Below are positions 27,130 through 37,579 of a stretch of 64,000 nt of DNA, piece after piece. The notes under the pieces were generated by a model. It did not search any database. It had not been told where the DNA came from and worked only from the letters and a program-made list of their open reading frames with translations. Each line of letters opens with the position of its first letter. Position 1 is the first letter of the stretch. Source of the DNA: Thalassorhabdomicrobium marinisediminis. Lineage in GTDB: Bacteria; Pseudomonadota; Alphaproteobacteria; Rhodobacterales; Rhodobacteraceae. The DNA is taken from the NCBI RefSeq assembly GCF_003072065.1, contig NZ_QCYG01000007.1, positions 1 through 64,000 on the forward strand. Reading direction: 5' to 3'. The translations under genes were made by a program, and so were the position numbers.

Positions 27130-28506
27130 TCAGAAGTAGTCGATGGAGACTTGCAGCAGCGCCTCGACTTCCGCCACCTGATTGGCCATGGCGAAGATCG
27201 CCACGATGTCGCCTTCGTCGATGCGCAGATCGCCGCGCGGCTTCAACATCTTGCCGGCCTTGAGCACCCCGCCCACCAGCACGCCTTCGGGCAGGTCGAG
27301 ATCGCGCAGACGGTTGCCGGAGATCGGGCTGGTGGTCAGCACCTGCGCCTCGATCACCTCGGCCTCGGCGTCGCCGATGGAATAGACCGACCGCACGCGC
27401 CCGTGGCGGATGTGCTGAAGGATCGAGCTGACGGTGGTCGCGCGCGGGTTGATATAGGCGTCGATGTTCAACGGCCCCATCAGCGGCACCAACGTGGGAT
27501 CGTTGGTCAGACAGATCGCCATGGGGCAGCCCAGCTCTTTCGCGCGCACGGCGGCCAGCAGGTTGGTCTTGTCGTCATCGGTCACCGCCAGCACCGCGTC
27601 GGCGTTGCTGATGTTCGCCTCTTCCAGAAGGCTGGCGTCCAGCCCGTCGCCGTTGAGCACGATGGTGCGCTCCAGCGCGTCCGCCGCCCGCTCGGCCGTC
27701 TCGCGGTCGCGTTCCAGCACGCGCACCCGCACGCGGTTGGTGCGCGCCTCAAGCGCGCGGGCCACGGCGAGCCCCACGTTGCCGCCGCCGATGATCACCA
27801 CCCGTTCCAGCTTGCCTTGCGTCTTGCCGAAGATCTCAAGCGTGCGCGCCATGTCGGTGTTTTCCGTCATGACGTAGCACTCATCGCCTGCAAAAATCTG
27901 GTCGTTGGCCGAAGGCACGAAAAGCGACCCCTTGCGACGGATGCCCAGCACCACCGCCTTCAGGGTCGAGAACAGATCGGTGAGCTGGCGCAGGGGCGTG
28001 TTGATGACGGGGCAATCCTCGTCGATCGAAATCCCCAGCAACTGCGCGTGCCCTTCCAGAAAACTTTCTGTGTCGAAAGCCGCCGGGGCCGCAAGCCGTT
28101 GCAGCGCGGCCTCGGCCACCTCCATCTCGGGCGAGATCACCACGTCGATGGGCAGATGGTCGCGCCGGTACAGGTCGGAATAGATCGCGTTGAGGTAGCT
28201 TTGCCCGCGCAGACGCGCGATCTTGCGCTGCACCGAAAAGACCGAATGGGCCACCTGACAGGTGACCATGTTCACCTCGTCCGAATGGGTCGCCGCGATG
28301 ATCATATCCGCATCATTCGCGCCGGCCCGCTCCAGAATGTCGGGATAACTGGCAAATCCGGCGATGCCCTGCACGTCAAGCGTGTCCGTGGCACGGCGCA
28401 CCAGTTCGGGATTGTTGTCCACCACTGTTACGTCGTTGCGCTCGGAGGCGAGGTGGCGCGCGATCTGCCAGCCGACCTGACCTGCCCCGCAAATGATAAC
28501 CTTCAT
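27130..28506 (-). CDS. trkA: Trk system potassium transporter regulatory subunit TrkA
   Basis: Cytoplasmic NAD-binding gate of the Trk channel, 458 aa, with the usual duplicated RCK-N/RCK-C layout. The first Rossmann motif is MKVIICGAGQVGWQIARHLA at the start. The second is VVIIGGGNVGLAVARALEA near residue 232. Both have the acidic residue after strand two (VVDNNPE; VRVLERDRE). Encoded between ntrX and trkH, the conserved alphaproteobacterial position. Confidence 0.96.
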   Translation of the reverse strand: MKVIICGAGQVGWQIARHLASERNDVTVVDNNPELVRRATDTLDVQGIAGFASYPDILERAGANDADMIIAATHSDEVNMVTCQVAHSVFSVQRKIARLRGQSYLNAIYSDLYRRDHLPIDVVISPEMEVAEAALQRLAAPAAFDTESFLEGHAQLLGISIDEDCPVINTPLRQLTDLFSTLKAVVLGIRRKGSLFVPSANDQIFAGDECYVMTENTDMARTLEIFGKTQGKLERVVIIGGGNVGLAVARALEARTNRVRVRVLERDRETAERAADALERTIVLNGDGLDASLLEEANISNADAVLAVTDDDKTNLLAAVRAKELGCPMAICLTNDPTLVPLMGPLNIDAYINPRATTVSSILQHIRHGRVRSVYSIGDAEAEVIEAQVLTTSPISGNRLRDLDLPEGVLVGGVLKAGKMLKPRGDLRIDEGDIVAIFAMANQVAEVEALLQVSIDYF

Positions 28507-28569
28507 GGACGTATCCCGCGTGGTTGCCGTCCCGCCGTGATGCCAGTTGGCCGCGGCACGGTCAATCCG

Positions 28570-29976
28570 CTAGGCCTCGGCATTTTCCTCCACATAGGCC
28601 ACGCGCGCGCCCGCCTTGTTCGAGGTGACCACGCCCAAGGTCTTGAGCTTGCGGTGCAGCGCTGAGCGTTCCATGCCCACGAAACTTGCCGTGCGGCTGA
28701 TGTTGCCGCCGAAGCGGTTGATCTGGGTCAGCAGGTATTCCCGTTCAAACAGCTCGCGCGCCTCGCGCAGGGGCAAGGTCGCAAGACTGCCCGACAGCAG
28801 CACGCGGCCGTCTTCCACCGGTCCATCCTGCTGGCTGGGCAGTTCCCGCGCTTCGATCGGACCCGAGCTTTCGCCAAGGATCAACACCCGCTCCATGACG
28901 TTGCGCAGCTGGCGCGCGTTGCCGGGCCAGGGCATCGTCTGCAACAAGGCGTCCGCCTCGTCACTCAAAGGACGCGGTGTAAGCCCCTGAGTTTCATGGA
29001 GTTCTTCGATGAAGTGCTTCGCCAGAAGCGGAATATCCTCGCGCCGTTCCTCAAGGCTGGGCACATGGATTGGCACGACGTTGAGCCGGTGATAGAGCTC
29101 CTGCCGGAAGCGGCCCGCATCAATTTCGCCCTGCAAGTCCTTGTTCGTGCTGGAAATAACACGCACGTCCACCTGCACCTTGTCGATTCCGCCGACCCGC
29201 TGGAACTTCTGGTCGACCAGCACGCGCAGCAGTTTGGACTGGGTGCCAAGGGGCATGTCGGCCACGCTGTCGAAGTAGATCACGCCGTTGTTGGCTTCTT
29301 CGAGCAGGCCGGTTTCGATCCCCCGCCCCTCGGTCTCGCGGCCGAACAGCACCTCTTCCATGCGCTCCGGCTCGATCGCGGCGCAATTGACGGATACGAA
29401 GGGCATCTCGGCGCGGTCCGATTGCGCGTGGATGTAGCGCGCCGCCGTCTCCTTGCCCGAGCCACCCTCGCCCGAGAGCATCACCCGCCCGTTGCTTTTC
29501 GTCACCTTGTCGAGCTGGCCGATCAGAGTGCGGAACGCGGCGCTTTCGCCCAGCATCTCGGTGGGCGCGGCATCGGTCCGCTTGAGCGCGATGTTTTCCC
29601 GGCGCAGGCGGCTGGTTTCCATCGCGCGGCGAATAACGACCAGCAACTGGTCGATATTAAAGGGTTTTTCGATGAAGTCGTAAGCGCCCTGCTTGATTGC
29701 GGCGACGGCAATCTCGATGTTGCCGTGGCCCGAGATGATCACCACGGGAACCTCGGGGTGATCGCGTTTCACCTGTTTGAGGATGTCGATCCCGTCCATC
29801 CGGCTGTCCTTCAGCCAGATGTCGAGGATCATCAGCGAGGGAACCTCGGCGGCAATCTCACTCATGCATTCGTCGGAGGTGCCGGCCAGCCGCGTGGTGA
29901 ACCCCTCATCCTTGAGGATGTCGGAAATCAATTCGCGGATGTCCCGCTCGTCGTCTGTAATCAGAATATCGCCCAT
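28570..29976 (-). CDS. ntrX: Nitrogen-regulation response regulator NtrX
   Basis: 468-aa response regulator of the NtrYX pair, involved in nitrogen, redox and envelope control in Alphaproteobacteria. The receiver domain has phospho-acceptor Asp52 (LMILDIWLKDS). The AAA+ domain has Walker A GEGGSGKE. The region where sigma-54 activators carry GAFTGA reads FGRETEGRGIETGLLEE instead, so that motif is absent, as in NtrX proteins generally. Walker B is VIYFDSVADMP, with Ser237 where the family usually has Glu. The C-terminal Fis-type HTH (GGNISRTASFVGMERSALHRKL) is intact. It starts 12 bases after ntrY. Confidence 0.94.
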   Translation of the reverse strand: MGDILITDDERDIRELISDILKDEGFTTRLAGTSDECMSEIAAEVPSLMILDIWLKDSRMDGIDILKQVKRDHPEVPVVIISGHGNIEIAVAAIKQGAYDFIEKPFNIDQLLVVIRRAMETSRLRRENIALKRTDAAPTEMLGESAAFRTLIGQLDKVTKSNGRVMLSGEGGSGKETAARYIHAQSDRAEMPFVSVNCAAIEPERMEEVLFGRETEGRGIETGLLEEANNGVIYFDSVADMPLGTQSKLLRVLVDQKFQRVGGIDKVQVDVRVISSTNKDLQGEIDAGRFRQELYHRLNVVPIHVPSLEERREDIPLLAKHFIEELHETQGLTPRPLSDEADALLQTMPWPGNARQLRNVMERVLILGESSGPIEARELPSQQDGPVEDGRVLLSGSLATLPLREARELFEREYLLTQINRFGGNISRTASFVGMERSALHRKLKTLGVVTSNKAGARVAYVEENAEA

Positions 29977-29988
29977 TCTACTCGCTCC

Positions 29989-32244
29989 TCATGCTGTTTT
30001 TTTGGTATCCACCGCGGCCGTGGCCTCGATGGGAAGTGTAATGACTGCCATGGCGCCGCAGCGGTCCGCATTGCCCGGCCCCTCGAACTCCGGCGCATCG
30101 GTCAGGGTCAGCGTGCCGCCGTGTTCGTCGATGATTTTCTTGACGATGGGCAGGCCAAGCCCCGTGCCCTTGTCCCGCGTCGTGACGTAGGGCTCAAAGA
30201 GTTTCGCGCGATCCTCGGGCAGGCCGATGCCATTGTCCGCCACCCGGATGCGCACCTGCGTCTGCTCGACGTCCATAGTGACGCGAACTTCGGGCACCAC
30301 TTCAGCGTCGGGGAGCAATTCGGAATAGGTTTCAATGGCTTCGCCTGCGTTCTTGATCAGGTTTGTCAAGGCTTGCGACATCATGGTGCTGTCCAGATCG
30401 GCCCAGACCTCGAAGGCGGGAATGTCCGTCTTGAAGGTCACACCGGGCTGACCCGCCTCTTGCAGGGTGACCGCATCGCGCAGGAGCGCCGCCAGATCAT
30501 AGCTGCGCCGGTCGGGCTCCGGCATCCGTGCAAACTTGGAAAACTCATCAACAATGCGCCGCAAGTCATTGGTTTGCCGCACGATTACGTCGGTAAGCTG
30601 TTCCAGATCAGGGGCCAGATCGCCCACCTCCTTGCGGAACTTGCGTTTGATCCGTTCGGCCGAGAGCTGGATCGGCGTGAGCGGGTTCTTGATCTCATGG
30701 GCGATGCGTCGCGCCACGTCGCCCCAGGCGGCCATCCGCTGCGCCGAGACCAGATCGGTCACATCCTCAAAGGCAACGACATAGCCCTCAAGCGTGCCAT
30801 CCTCGCGCAGGCGGTGGGACATCCGCACGAGCAGGCTTTCCTGCTGCCCGCCGCGCACGAGGTTGACCTGTTCTTGCACCACCGCAGCTTCGGTCGTGGT
30901 GAGTTCCTCGAACAGGCTTGCGAACTCGGGCACCGCAAGGCTCAGTGCGGTCTGGGTGTGGCCGTCGACCTCAAGCAAGCGTCCGGCGGCGCGGTTGGCG
31001 AAGGTCACGCGCCCCCCTTCATCAAGGCCGACAACCCCCGAGGGCACCGAGGACAGCACGGAATCGAACAGGCGGCGGCGCTGTTCGATCTGCTGGTTGG
31101 TGTCCAGAAGCTCTTGCCGCTGGTGTCGCAGCTGCGCGGTCATCTGGTTGAAATAGCGGCCCAATTGCGCGATTTCATCCTCGCCGTCTTCCTCGGGCAC
31201 GCGCACGCTCAGATCCCCCGCGCCAACCCGCTGGGACGCGCCCACAAGCCGCCCTACGGGGCGCGACAGGCGCTCGGCGAACCACAGGCCGACCCAGACC
31301 GCGGCGATGATCAGGATCAGCGCGAAGCCCAGATAGATCAGCCCGAACTCGAAAAGCACACGGCCGCGCTCGTTCTCGAGCTGGCCGTAAAGCTCGACCG
31401 TGGCCTGCGTGTCGTCGAGCAGCGCCAGAATGTCGCCGTCGACCTCGCGGGTGACATAGAGGTATTTGTTGGCGAAAGCCTCAAGCGGGATCAGGGCGCG
31501 GAACTCGTTGTTCGACCAATCCTCAATGATGACGATGCCGTTGCGCCGCGCCTGCGCCAGTTCGTCCATGGTGGGCTGTTCGAAATAGAACTCATAGGAT
31601 TGCTCGCCCCGGGCCCAGATTTCCCCGGCCTCATCCAGCACGAAAACTTCCGTCAGGCCGCGTTCGATCTGCGGCTGCGCGCGGGCCAGCGCCTGTCGGA
31701 CCTCGCCGCGTTCCATGAAGAAGGTCTGCAACCGCTCGGTGTTGAGATAGCCCGCAAGCGCGCGCCCGTCCCGCGCGACCTCCTGGCGGTGCTCCTCTTC
31801 ATAGGCCTCGGCAGCTGAGAGCGAATTGCCCAGCACGTTGCGCACCCGCTCAGAGAACCACCCCTCAAGCCCGATGTTGATCGTCAGCACGGCGAAAACA
31901 GCGACCGCCACCGTGGGGATCAGCGCCAGAAGCCCAAAGACCCCGGTCAGCCGCAGGTGCAGCCGCGACCCGGCCGAGCGGTTGCGCCGCGCCACGATCA
32001 TCGTCACCACGCGCGACGCGACAAGGGCCGCGATGATCAGCACATAGATGATATCGGCGAGCAGGATCAGCCGCAGCGTTTCGGTGCGTCCGGTCTGATC
32101 CAGCGGTCGCAGGGCGGTGATCGTGAGAATGATCAACAGCGGCGCCATCAGCGCCAGCACGACGGTGATCGTGGCCTGCACCCTGCGCCGCCGCCGCCAG
32201 CGCGAAAACGCCAGCATATAGGTCCCGATGAGCGATCGCTGCAC
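29989..32244 (-). CDS. ntrY: Nitrogen-regulation sensor histidine kinase NtrY
   Basis: Membrane sensor kinase, 751 aa from a GTG; an ATG ten codons in (32217) is the alternative start. The order is: basic leader RRRRR, three or four N-terminal membrane spans (to about residue 130), a periplasmic sensing region, another span near 310, and HAMP. A PAS domain (about residues 390-490), the DHp box [23 protein letters not shown] with the phosphorylated His, and an HATPase domain (GEAIETY, RVADNGIGL, GTGLGLPIVKKI) follow. It phosphorylates NtrX. The 140-bp gap from ntrC includes a CCCCGCT...AGCGGGG hairpin. Confidence 0.95.
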   Translation of the reverse strand: MQRSLIGTYMLAFSRWRRRRRVQATITVVLALMAPLLIILTITALRPLDQTGRTETLRLILLADIIYVLIIAALVASRVVTMIVARRNRSAGSRLHLRLTGVFGLLALIPTVAVAVFAVLTINIGLEGWFSERVRNVLGNSLSAAEAYEEEHRQEVARDGRALAGYLNTERLQTFFMERGEVRQALARAQPQIERGLTEVFVLDEAGEIWARGEQSYEFYFEQPTMDELAQARRNGIVIIEDWSNNEFRALIPLEAFANKYLYVTREVDGDILALLDDTQATVELYGQLENERGRVLFEFGLIYLGFALILIIAAVWVGLWFAERLSRPVGRLVGASQRVGAGDLSVRVPEEDGEDEIAQLGRYFNQMTAQLRHQRQELLDTNQQIEQRRRLFDSVLSSVPSGVVGLDEGGRVTFANRAAGRLLEVDGHTQTALSLAVPEFASLFEELTTTEAAVVQEQVNLVRGGQQESLLVRMSHRLREDGTLEGYVVAFEDVTDLVSAQRMAAWGDVARRIAHEIKNPLTPIQLSAERIKRKFRKEVGDLAPDLEQLTDVIVRQTNDLRRIVDEFSKFARMPEPDRRSYDLAALLRDAVTLQEAGQPGVTFKTDIPAFEVWADLDSTMMSQALTNLIKNAGEAIETYSELLPDAEVVPEVRVTMDVEQTQVRIRVADNGIGLPEDRAKLFEPYVTTRDKGTGLGLPIVKKIIDEHGGTLTLTDAPEFEGPGNADRCGAMAVITLPIEATAAVDTKKTA

Positions 32245-32384
32245 GCGACTTGCCCCGCTGTAAAAGGGCTAGCGGGGTCAGATGCCCCACGTGCCCACCG
32301 CCTGTTCTATGTGGTCCTGCCCTGATCCCGGCGCGGTGCGAAGACCGGCGACTGGGGCCAGAGGGCCACGGTTATGTTGCCCTT

Positions 32385-33755
32385 TTACATCAACTTGCGC
32401 CCGCGTGTCACGCGGATATCCAGATCGGTGAGCTTTTTTCGCAAGGTATTGCGGTTGATCCCCAGAAGTTCGGCACATTTCGCCTGATTTCCGGCAGTTG
32501 CCCCAAGCGCAATCTCAAGCAACGGCGTTTCGATTTCCCGCAGGATGCGCTGATACAGGCCCGCCGGCGGTAGGCTGTCGCCGTGCAGGTCGAAATAGCG
32601 GCCAAGGTGTTGGGCCACCGCGTCCGCCAGGCGCTCGGTCGCGGGCGGCTGCAGCGGTCCGGCGGCCGGTTGTGCCGCCAGCGCTTGTTCGACCTCGGCG
32701 CGGGTGATCTCGGGCAGCGCGGCGGTGACCGCCAGACGGCGCATGATGTTTTCGAGCTGGCGCACGTTGCCGGGCCAGCGATAGCTGCGCAGAAGCTCGC
32801 CCGCCGCGTGCTCGAGCCCCCGGTCGGGACCACCGTCCTGCGCCGCGCGGGCGAGAAAATGCGCCGCCAGAAGCACGATATCCTCAACCCGGTCGCGCAG
32901 CGCGGGCACGGGCAGCGTCACCCCCGCAAGGCGATAGAACAGATCCGACCGCAGCCGCCCGCCGGACAGCGCTCCCTCCAGATCCCCGCGCGACGTGGCG
33001 ATGACGCGCGGGGCGGTGTCGTCCCTAAGCGTGGCGTCATGGTCCAGAAGCGCCACGATTTGCGCCTGCGCGGTGTCGGGCAGGTCCGCGACCTCCTCCA
33101 GCACCAGCGTGCCCGTCCCAACCTGCGCCAGAAGCCGCGCCCCGGCATCGGGCGGACCGTCAAAGGTGGCGGCGGTGGCGACGAGGAAGGGCCGTCCTTG
33201 CCGGTCGGAGAGGTCATGAATGGCCCGCGCGACAAGGCTTTTGCCGCTGCCGCTTTCGCCAGTGACCAGCACCGGCAGCGACGTGTTCATCACCTGCGCC
33301 AACAGCCGGTACAGCGCCTGCATCGGCGCCGAGCGGCCCACCAGCGGCAGGTCCGCGGTGGCACGATCGTCGCGCGGCTCGGGCTTTGGCGACTTGCGGT
33401 CCAGCCCGCGCGCCACACGCTGCATCAGGTCCGGTAGATCGAACGGTTTGGGCAGATAGTCGAAGGCCTCCGCCTCAGCCGCCTGAATGGTGGTCATGAT
33501 CGTGTTCTGCGCCGAAATCACGATCACCGGAAGGTCGGGGCGCAATTGGGCGATTTGCGGCACCTGCGTCAGACCGTTGCCATCGGGCATGACCACGTCC
33601 GAGATCACCAGATCGCCCATGCCCTCAGTCACCCAGCGCATCAGCGTGACCAGCGAAGAGGTCGCATGCACCTTGCACCCCGCCCGCGTCAAAGCCTGCG
33701 TCAGGACCGTGCGAATGGTGCGATCGTCATCGGCGACCAGTATCGTGCCGTCCAT
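32385..33755 (-). CDS. ntrC: Nitrogen regulator NtrC lacking the sigma-54 GAFTGA loop
   Basis: 456-aa response regulator. The receiver domain has Asp53 ([11 protein letters not shown]). The AAA+ domain has Walker A GESGSGKS (residues 166-173) and a Walker B-like [11 protein letters not shown]. Between them, where ordinary NtrC has the ELFGHEKGAFTGA region, the chain runs [23 protein letters not shown] and the loop is deleted. Rhodobacter capsulatus NtrC has the same deletion and activates sigma-70 promoters. The C-terminal HTH ([21 protein letters not shown]) is intact. The start overlaps the ntrB stop (TGATG). Confidence 0.95.
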   Translation of the reverse strand: MDGTILVADDDRTIRTVLTQALTRAGCKVHATSSLVTLMRWVTEGMGDLVISDVVMPDGNGLTQVPQIAQLRPDLPVIVISAQNTIMTTIQAAEAEAFDYLPKPFDLPDLMQRVARGLDRKSPKPEPRDDRATADLPLVGRSAPMQALYRLLAQVMNTSLPVLVTGESGSGKSLVARAIHDLSDRQGRPFLVATAATFDGPPDAGARLLAQVGTGTLVLEEVADLPDTAQAQIVALLDHDATLRDDTAPRVIATSRGDLEGALSGGRLRSDLFYRLAGVTLPVPALRDRVEDIVLLAAHFLARAAQDGGPDRGLEHAAGELLRSYRWPGNVRQLENIMRRLAVTAALPEITRAEVEQALAAQPAAGPLQPPATERLADAVAQHLGRYFDLHGDSLPPAGLYQRILREIETPLLEIALGATAGNQAKCAELLGINRNTLRKKLTDLDIRVTRGRKLM

Positions 33756-34813
33756 CAGATCTCTCCTGTTTTGGGGGCGAGGGCGAGCGACAGGCGGAAC
33801 CGCGTCTGGCCCGGGGCCGAGGTGACGGTGACCATCCCGCCCATGCCCGAGATCAGCTTGCTCACCAGCGCCAGCCCCAGCCCGGTGCCATTCTCGCGCC
33901 CGGACACGAAGGGGTCGAAGACGTCTCCGGCGATGTCCGGCGGCAGGCCCGGGCCGTCGTCGATCACGTCGATCTGCAAGGGGACCCGCGCGGCGGGCTT
34001 GTCCCCGTCGTGCAGGCGCAGCGATGGCTCGTAGGAGGTTTGCAAGGTGATCGTCCCGCCCTTTGCCCCGGCCTCGGCGGCGTTGGCCAGCAGGTTCAGG
34101 ATCACTTGCAGCAACTGGTCAGGGTCCGCCAGCGCATCGGGCAGCGACGGGTCGAACCGGTCCCGGATGGTCATATGCGCTGCCACCCCGACCGAGGCCG
34201 ATTGCCGCGCGCGGTCGAGCACGTCATGGATGTTCACGGGGCGCAGCGCCGGGGGGGTCAGATTGCCGAACTGCTCCACCCGGTCCAACAAAGTGACGAT
34301 CCGGCGCGATTCCGCGACGATCAGGTCCGTCATCTCGCGATCCTCCGGCGGCAGCGACATGGCCAGCAGTTGCGCCGCACCGGTGATCCCCGCGAGCGGG
34401 TTCTTGATCTCATGGGCGAGCATTTCCGCCATGCCGATGGCCGAGCGCGCCGCCCGTTGCGACCGGGCCGAAGGGATCAGCCGGGTGGCCATGTCGCGCG
34501 GCGTGAACAGCATGAGCATCTGATCGGCGCTGTCCTGCATGGGGGAGGCCTGGATCGCGCATTGCAGATCCGCCTGCGCCAGCCCGCCCAGGGTCACGTC
34601 ATTGACAAACAGCGCGCTGCGCTGCGCCTCCGCGCGCCCGTAGGCCGCGTTCAGGGGCGCGTCCACCTCGATCATGTCCCACAGCCGCGCCCCGTGCAGG
34701 GCGCGCGAGGACAGGTTGAAAAAGCTCTGCGCGGCCGGATTGCTCTCGGCGATGATCGCACCGGGGTCGAGTAGAAGCGCCGGCACCGGCAGCGACGCCC
34801 ACAGCGTTTTCAT
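33755..34813 (-). CDS. ntrB: Nitrogen-regulation sensor histidine kinase NtrB (GlnL)
   Basis: Soluble two-component kinase/phosphatase for NtrC, 352 aa. The N-terminal PAS domain ([27 protein letters not shown]) is followed by the DHp box [23 protein letters not shown] and an HATPase domain ([41 protein letters not shown]). In Proteobacteria it is switched by PII protein. Its ATG overlaps the dusB stop (ATGA), and its stop overlaps ntrC. This is the classical nifR3-ntrB-ntrC order of Rhodobacter and Azospirillum. Confidence 0.95.
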   Translation of the reverse strand: MKTLWASLPVPALLLDPGAIIAESNPAAQSFFNLSSRALHGARLWDMIEVDAPLNAAYGRAEAQRSALFVNDVTLGGLAQADLQCAIQASPMQDSADQMLMLFTPRDMATRLIPSARSQRAARSAIGMAEMLAHEIKNPLAGITGAAQLLAMSLPPEDREMTDLIVAESRRIVTLLDRVEQFGNLTPPALRPVNIHDVLDRARQSASVGVAAHMTIRDRFDPSLPDALADPDQLLQVILNLLANAAEAGAKGGTITLQTSYEPSLRLHDGDKPAARVPLQIDVIDDGPGLPPDIAGDVFDPFVSGRENGTGLGLALVSKLISGMGGMVTVTSAPGQTRFRLSLALAPKTGEI

Positions 34814-35787
34814 GCCGCGGTCCGCACGGTCAGTGCGTCGGGGAGCAGCTCAAAGACGCGCGCCGGGTCCCGCTCGGTCAGCACCGCCTTGCGCAGGCCC
34901 GCGGGCGGCGCGGTCTGGTCCATGTACCAGCCCAGATGTTTCCGCGCGACGCGCCCGCCCAGTGTCTTGCCGTAGAACCCCAGCATCGCGTCGTAATGGG
35001 CGGCGACCATGTCCACAAAGCCCGCGCCCTGCGGGATCACCGGTGCCGCCTGTCCGGCCAGATCAGCAGCCACCTGCGCCAAAAGCCACGGCCGCCCCTG
35101 CGCGCCGCGTCCGATCATCACCCCGTCCGCGCCCGAAGCCCGCAGCGCCGCGCGGGCGGATCGCGCATCGACAATATCGCCATTGGCGATGACCGGGATC
35201 GAGACCGCGTCTTTGATTGCGGCAATGGCGTGCCAATCCGCACGGCCCTTGTAGAACTGGCAGCGGGTGCGTCCGTGGATCACGATCCGCTGCACCCCCG
35301 CGCCCTCGGCCCGCTGCGCGAGCGTGTCCGCGTTGCGCAAGCTGTCGTCCCACCCAAGCCGCGTCTTCAGCGTCACAGGGATCGAGACCGCGCCCACGAC
35401 CGCCTCGATCAGCGTCAGCGCATGGTCAAGATCGCGCAGCAGGGCCGAGCCGGAGTAGCCGTTGGTGACCTTCTTGGCGGGGCAGCCCATGTTGATGTCG
35501 ATCATCGCAGCGCCGTTGCCCTCAACCACGCGGGCGGCCTCGGCCATCCAACGGGCGTCGCGTCCGGCCAGTTGCACCGCCGTGTTGCCCTGATCGAAGC
35601 CCAGCTCGGCCTTCTCACGCACGCCCGGCTTGGCCTGGACCATCTCTTGGCTGGCGACCATCTCGGACACCACCCAGCCCGCGCCGAAGGAGGCTACAAG
35701 CTGGCGGAACGGCAGGTCCGTGATTCCCGCCAACGGGGCGAGCGCCACGGCGCTGTCCGGTGCGGGAAGGGGCATGCGCTGTCTCAT
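34810..35787 (-). CDS. dusB: tRNA-dihydrouridine synthase DusB (NifR3)
   Basis: FMN enzyme reducing uridine to dihydrouridine in tRNA, 325 aa. Visible are the FMN-binding start ALAPLAGITDLPFRQL, the active-site Cys in INMGCPAKKVTNGYSGSALL, the RIVIHGRTR block with PVIANGDI, and GVMIGRGAQGRPWLL. An internal ATG at codon 5 is an alternative start. First gene of the dusB-ntrBC operon. Confidence 0.95.
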   Translation of the reverse strand: MRQRMPLPAPDSAVALAPLAGITDLPFRQLVASFGAGWVVSEMVASQEMVQAKPGVREKAELGFDQGNTAVQLAGRDARWMAEAARVVEGNGAAMIDINMGCPAKKVTNGYSGSALLRDLDHALTLIEAVVGAVSIPVTLKTRLGWDDSLRNADTLAQRAEGAGVQRIVIHGRTRCQFYKGRADWHAIAAIKDAVSIPVIANGDIVDARSARAALRASGADGVMIGRGAQGRPWLLAQVAADLAGQAAPVIPQGAGFVDMVAAHYDAMLGFYGKTLGGRVARKHLGWYMDQTAPPAGLRKAVLTERDPARVFELLPDALTVRTAA

Positions 35788-35942
35788 CGGACTGACCTAG
35801 CGGGCCGCGCGGCGAATCTCAACGCCGGAATGCTCAAAAAACAGGCAGTTCGTGCCGGCGCCCCTGCGCCCCGACGCAAGCGCCCCCTTTCCCCTGTCCC
35901 GCGGTCTGGCTACAACACCGCGACTGACGTGAAGGACCCGCC

Positions 35943-37082
35943 ATGACCACAGCCGCCATCATCGTCGCCGCCGGGCGTGGCCGTCGGGCCGGCGGTCCTC
36001 TGCCCAAACAATGGCAAGAGGTCGCGGGCCGCCCGGTGGTGGAACACACGCTTGCGGTGTTCGAGGCGCACCCCCGCGTGGACCGCATCACCCTTGTGAT
36101 CGCGCCCGAGGATATGGAACTGGCCCAAGCGCGTGGCCTGCCGGACCGTGCGGTGATCGCCCTTGGCGGGGCCGAGCGGTCCGCATCGGTACGTAACGGA
36201 TTGGCGGCCACCCGTGCCGAGCGCGTGCTGATCCACGACGCCGCGCGCTGCTGCCTGCCGTCCGGGGTGATCGACCGGGTGCTGGACGCGCTCGACACCC
36301 ATCCCGCGGCCGCCCCCGCCCTGCCCGTCACCGACGCGCTCTGGACCGGGGCCGAAGGTCAGGTCACCGGCGTGCAGGACCGTCGCGGCCTTTACCGCGC
36401 GCAGACCCCGCAAGGCTTTCACTTTGACGCCATCACCGCTGCCCATGCCACCCACGGCGCCGGTGCCGCCGACGATGTCGAAGTCGCCCGGCGCGCGGGC
36501 CTGCCCGTCGCAATCGTCGAGGGCGACGCCCGCAATCTGAAAATCACCACGCCCGCAGACTTCGCGCGGGCCGCAACGCTTCTGGAGCCCCCCATGACCA
36601 TCCCCGACATCCGCACCGGCAACGGGTTCGACGTCCATCGTTTCGGCCCCGGCGATCACGTGATGCTGTGCGGCGTGAAAGTGCCACATGGGCGCGGCCT
36701 GCAGGGCCATTCGGACGCGGACGTGGGCATGCACACGGTGACCGACGCGATCTACGGCGCGCTGTGCCAAGGCGACATCGGCCAGCATTTCCCGCCCAGC
36801 GATCCGCAATGGAAAGGCTGCGAAAGCCATGTCTTCCTGCGCCACGCCTGCGCGCTTGCCCGTGAGATGGGCTTCACGATCACCCATGTGGATTGCACGC
36901 TGATCTGCGAATTTCCCAAGATCGGCCCTGTCGCCGACGCGATGCGCACGCGCATGGCCGAGGTGATGGGCATGGACCGCGACCGGGTCAGCATCAAGGC
37001 CACCACCTCCGAGAAACTGGGCTTCACGGGTCGCGGCGAAGGCATCGCGGCGCTGGCCACCGCAACACTGGTGAAGACATGA
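35943..37082 (+). CDS. ispDF: Bifunctional IspD/IspF (MEP cytidylyltransferase / MECDP synthase)
   Basis: 379-aa fusion for two non-consecutive steps of the non-mevalonate isoprenoid pathway. IspD (about residues 1-218) has [21 protein letters not shown] and [13 protein letters not shown]. IspF (about 222-379) has [20 protein letters not shown] with the metal-binding D-x-[15 protein letters not shown], and [19 protein letters not shown]. Such fusions are standard in Alphaproteobacteria. The stop overlaps the pgpA start (ATGA). Confidence 0.96.
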   Translation: MTTAAIIVAAGRGRRAGGPLPKQWQEVAGRPVVEHTLAVFEAHPRVDRITLVIAPEDMELAQARGLPDRAVIALGGAERSASVRNGLAATRAERVLIHDAARCCLPSGVIDRVLDALDTHPAAAPALPVTDALWTGAEGQVTGVQDRRGLYRAQTPQGFHFDAITAAHATHGAGAADDVEVARRAGLPVAIVEGDARNLKITTPADFARAATLLEPPMTIPDIRTGNGFDVHRFGPGDHVMLCGVKVPHGRGLQGHSDADVGMHTVTDAIYGALCQGDIGQHFPPSDPQWKGCESHVFLRHACALAREMGFTITHVDCTLICEFPKIGPVADAMRTRMAEVMGMDRDRVSIKATTSEKLGFTGRGEGIAALATATLVKT

Positions 37083-37579
37083 AGGACACTTTGGCAAAAC
37101 TCATCGCGACGGTGTTCTACGTGGGCTACCTGAGGCCCGCGCCGGGCACTTGGGGGTCGCTGGCCGCCTTGCCGCTCGCCTGGCTGATCTACCAGATCGG
37201 CGGCTTTTGGCTGTTCGCGCTGGCGATCCCGGTGGCCTACGTCAAAGGCTACGTTGCCACCCAATGGATGACCCAAGGGGCCGAGGACCATGACCCGTCG
37301 GAGATCGTCATCGACGAGGTCGTGGGGATGTGGATCGCCCTGTTGCCGGTGATCTATGGTGCGGGCATGATGGGGGTCACGCTGCTGACGCTCTGGCCCG
37401 GCTGGATCGCGGCCTTTGTCTTCTTCCGGCTGTTCGACATCACCAAACCGGGGTTCGTGGGCTGGGCCGATCGCAAGGACAACGCCACCGGCGTGATGCT
37501 GGACGACGTAATCGCGGGCGTTTTCGCCGCGCTCTGCGTGGCGGGGGCTGCCAGCCTGTTTCACGGGATGATGGGATGA
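37079..37579 (+). CDS. pgpA: Phosphatidylglycerophosphatase A
   Basis: Membrane enzyme dephosphorylating phosphatidylglycerophosphate to phosphatidylglycerol, 166 aa. Family blocks are [18 protein letters not shown] near the start, [21 protein letters not shown] with the acidic metal-binding residues, and [18 protein letters not shown]. Three or four membrane spans are visible. The ATG overlaps the ispDF stop, and the gene's stop overlaps the cinA start, so the three genes are translationally coupled. Confidence 0.94.
   Translation: MKDTLAKLIATVFYVGYLRPAPGTWGSLAALPLAWLIYQIGGFWLFALAIPVAYVKGYVATQWMTQGAEDHDPSEIVIDEVVGMWIALLPVIYGAGMMGVTLLTLWPGWIAAFVFFRLFDITKPGFVGWADRKDNATGVMLDDVIAGVFAALCVAGAASLFHGMMG

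Noticed and set aside
26455-28665. A 736-codon plus-strand open frame opposite trkH and trkA
   Set aside because: Same reason: low-complexity His/Gln/Arg-rich translation across two clear genes on the other strand.
28570-29976. Walker A of NtrX ending in GKE taken as a defect
   Set aside because: GKE is normal in NtrC-family AAA+ domains, so only the Walker B change was kept as notable.
28996-31818. A 940-codon open frame on the plus strand opposite ntrX and ntrY
   Set aside because: It is antisense to two well-conserved genes, has His/Gln/Arg/Gly-rich composition without domains, and is explained by GC-biased codon use of the true strand.
32253-32277. CCCCGCT/AGCGGGG hairpin as the ntrC terminator
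   Set aside because: It lies over 100 bases beyond ntrC near the ntrY start and has no following T-run in the transcript direction.
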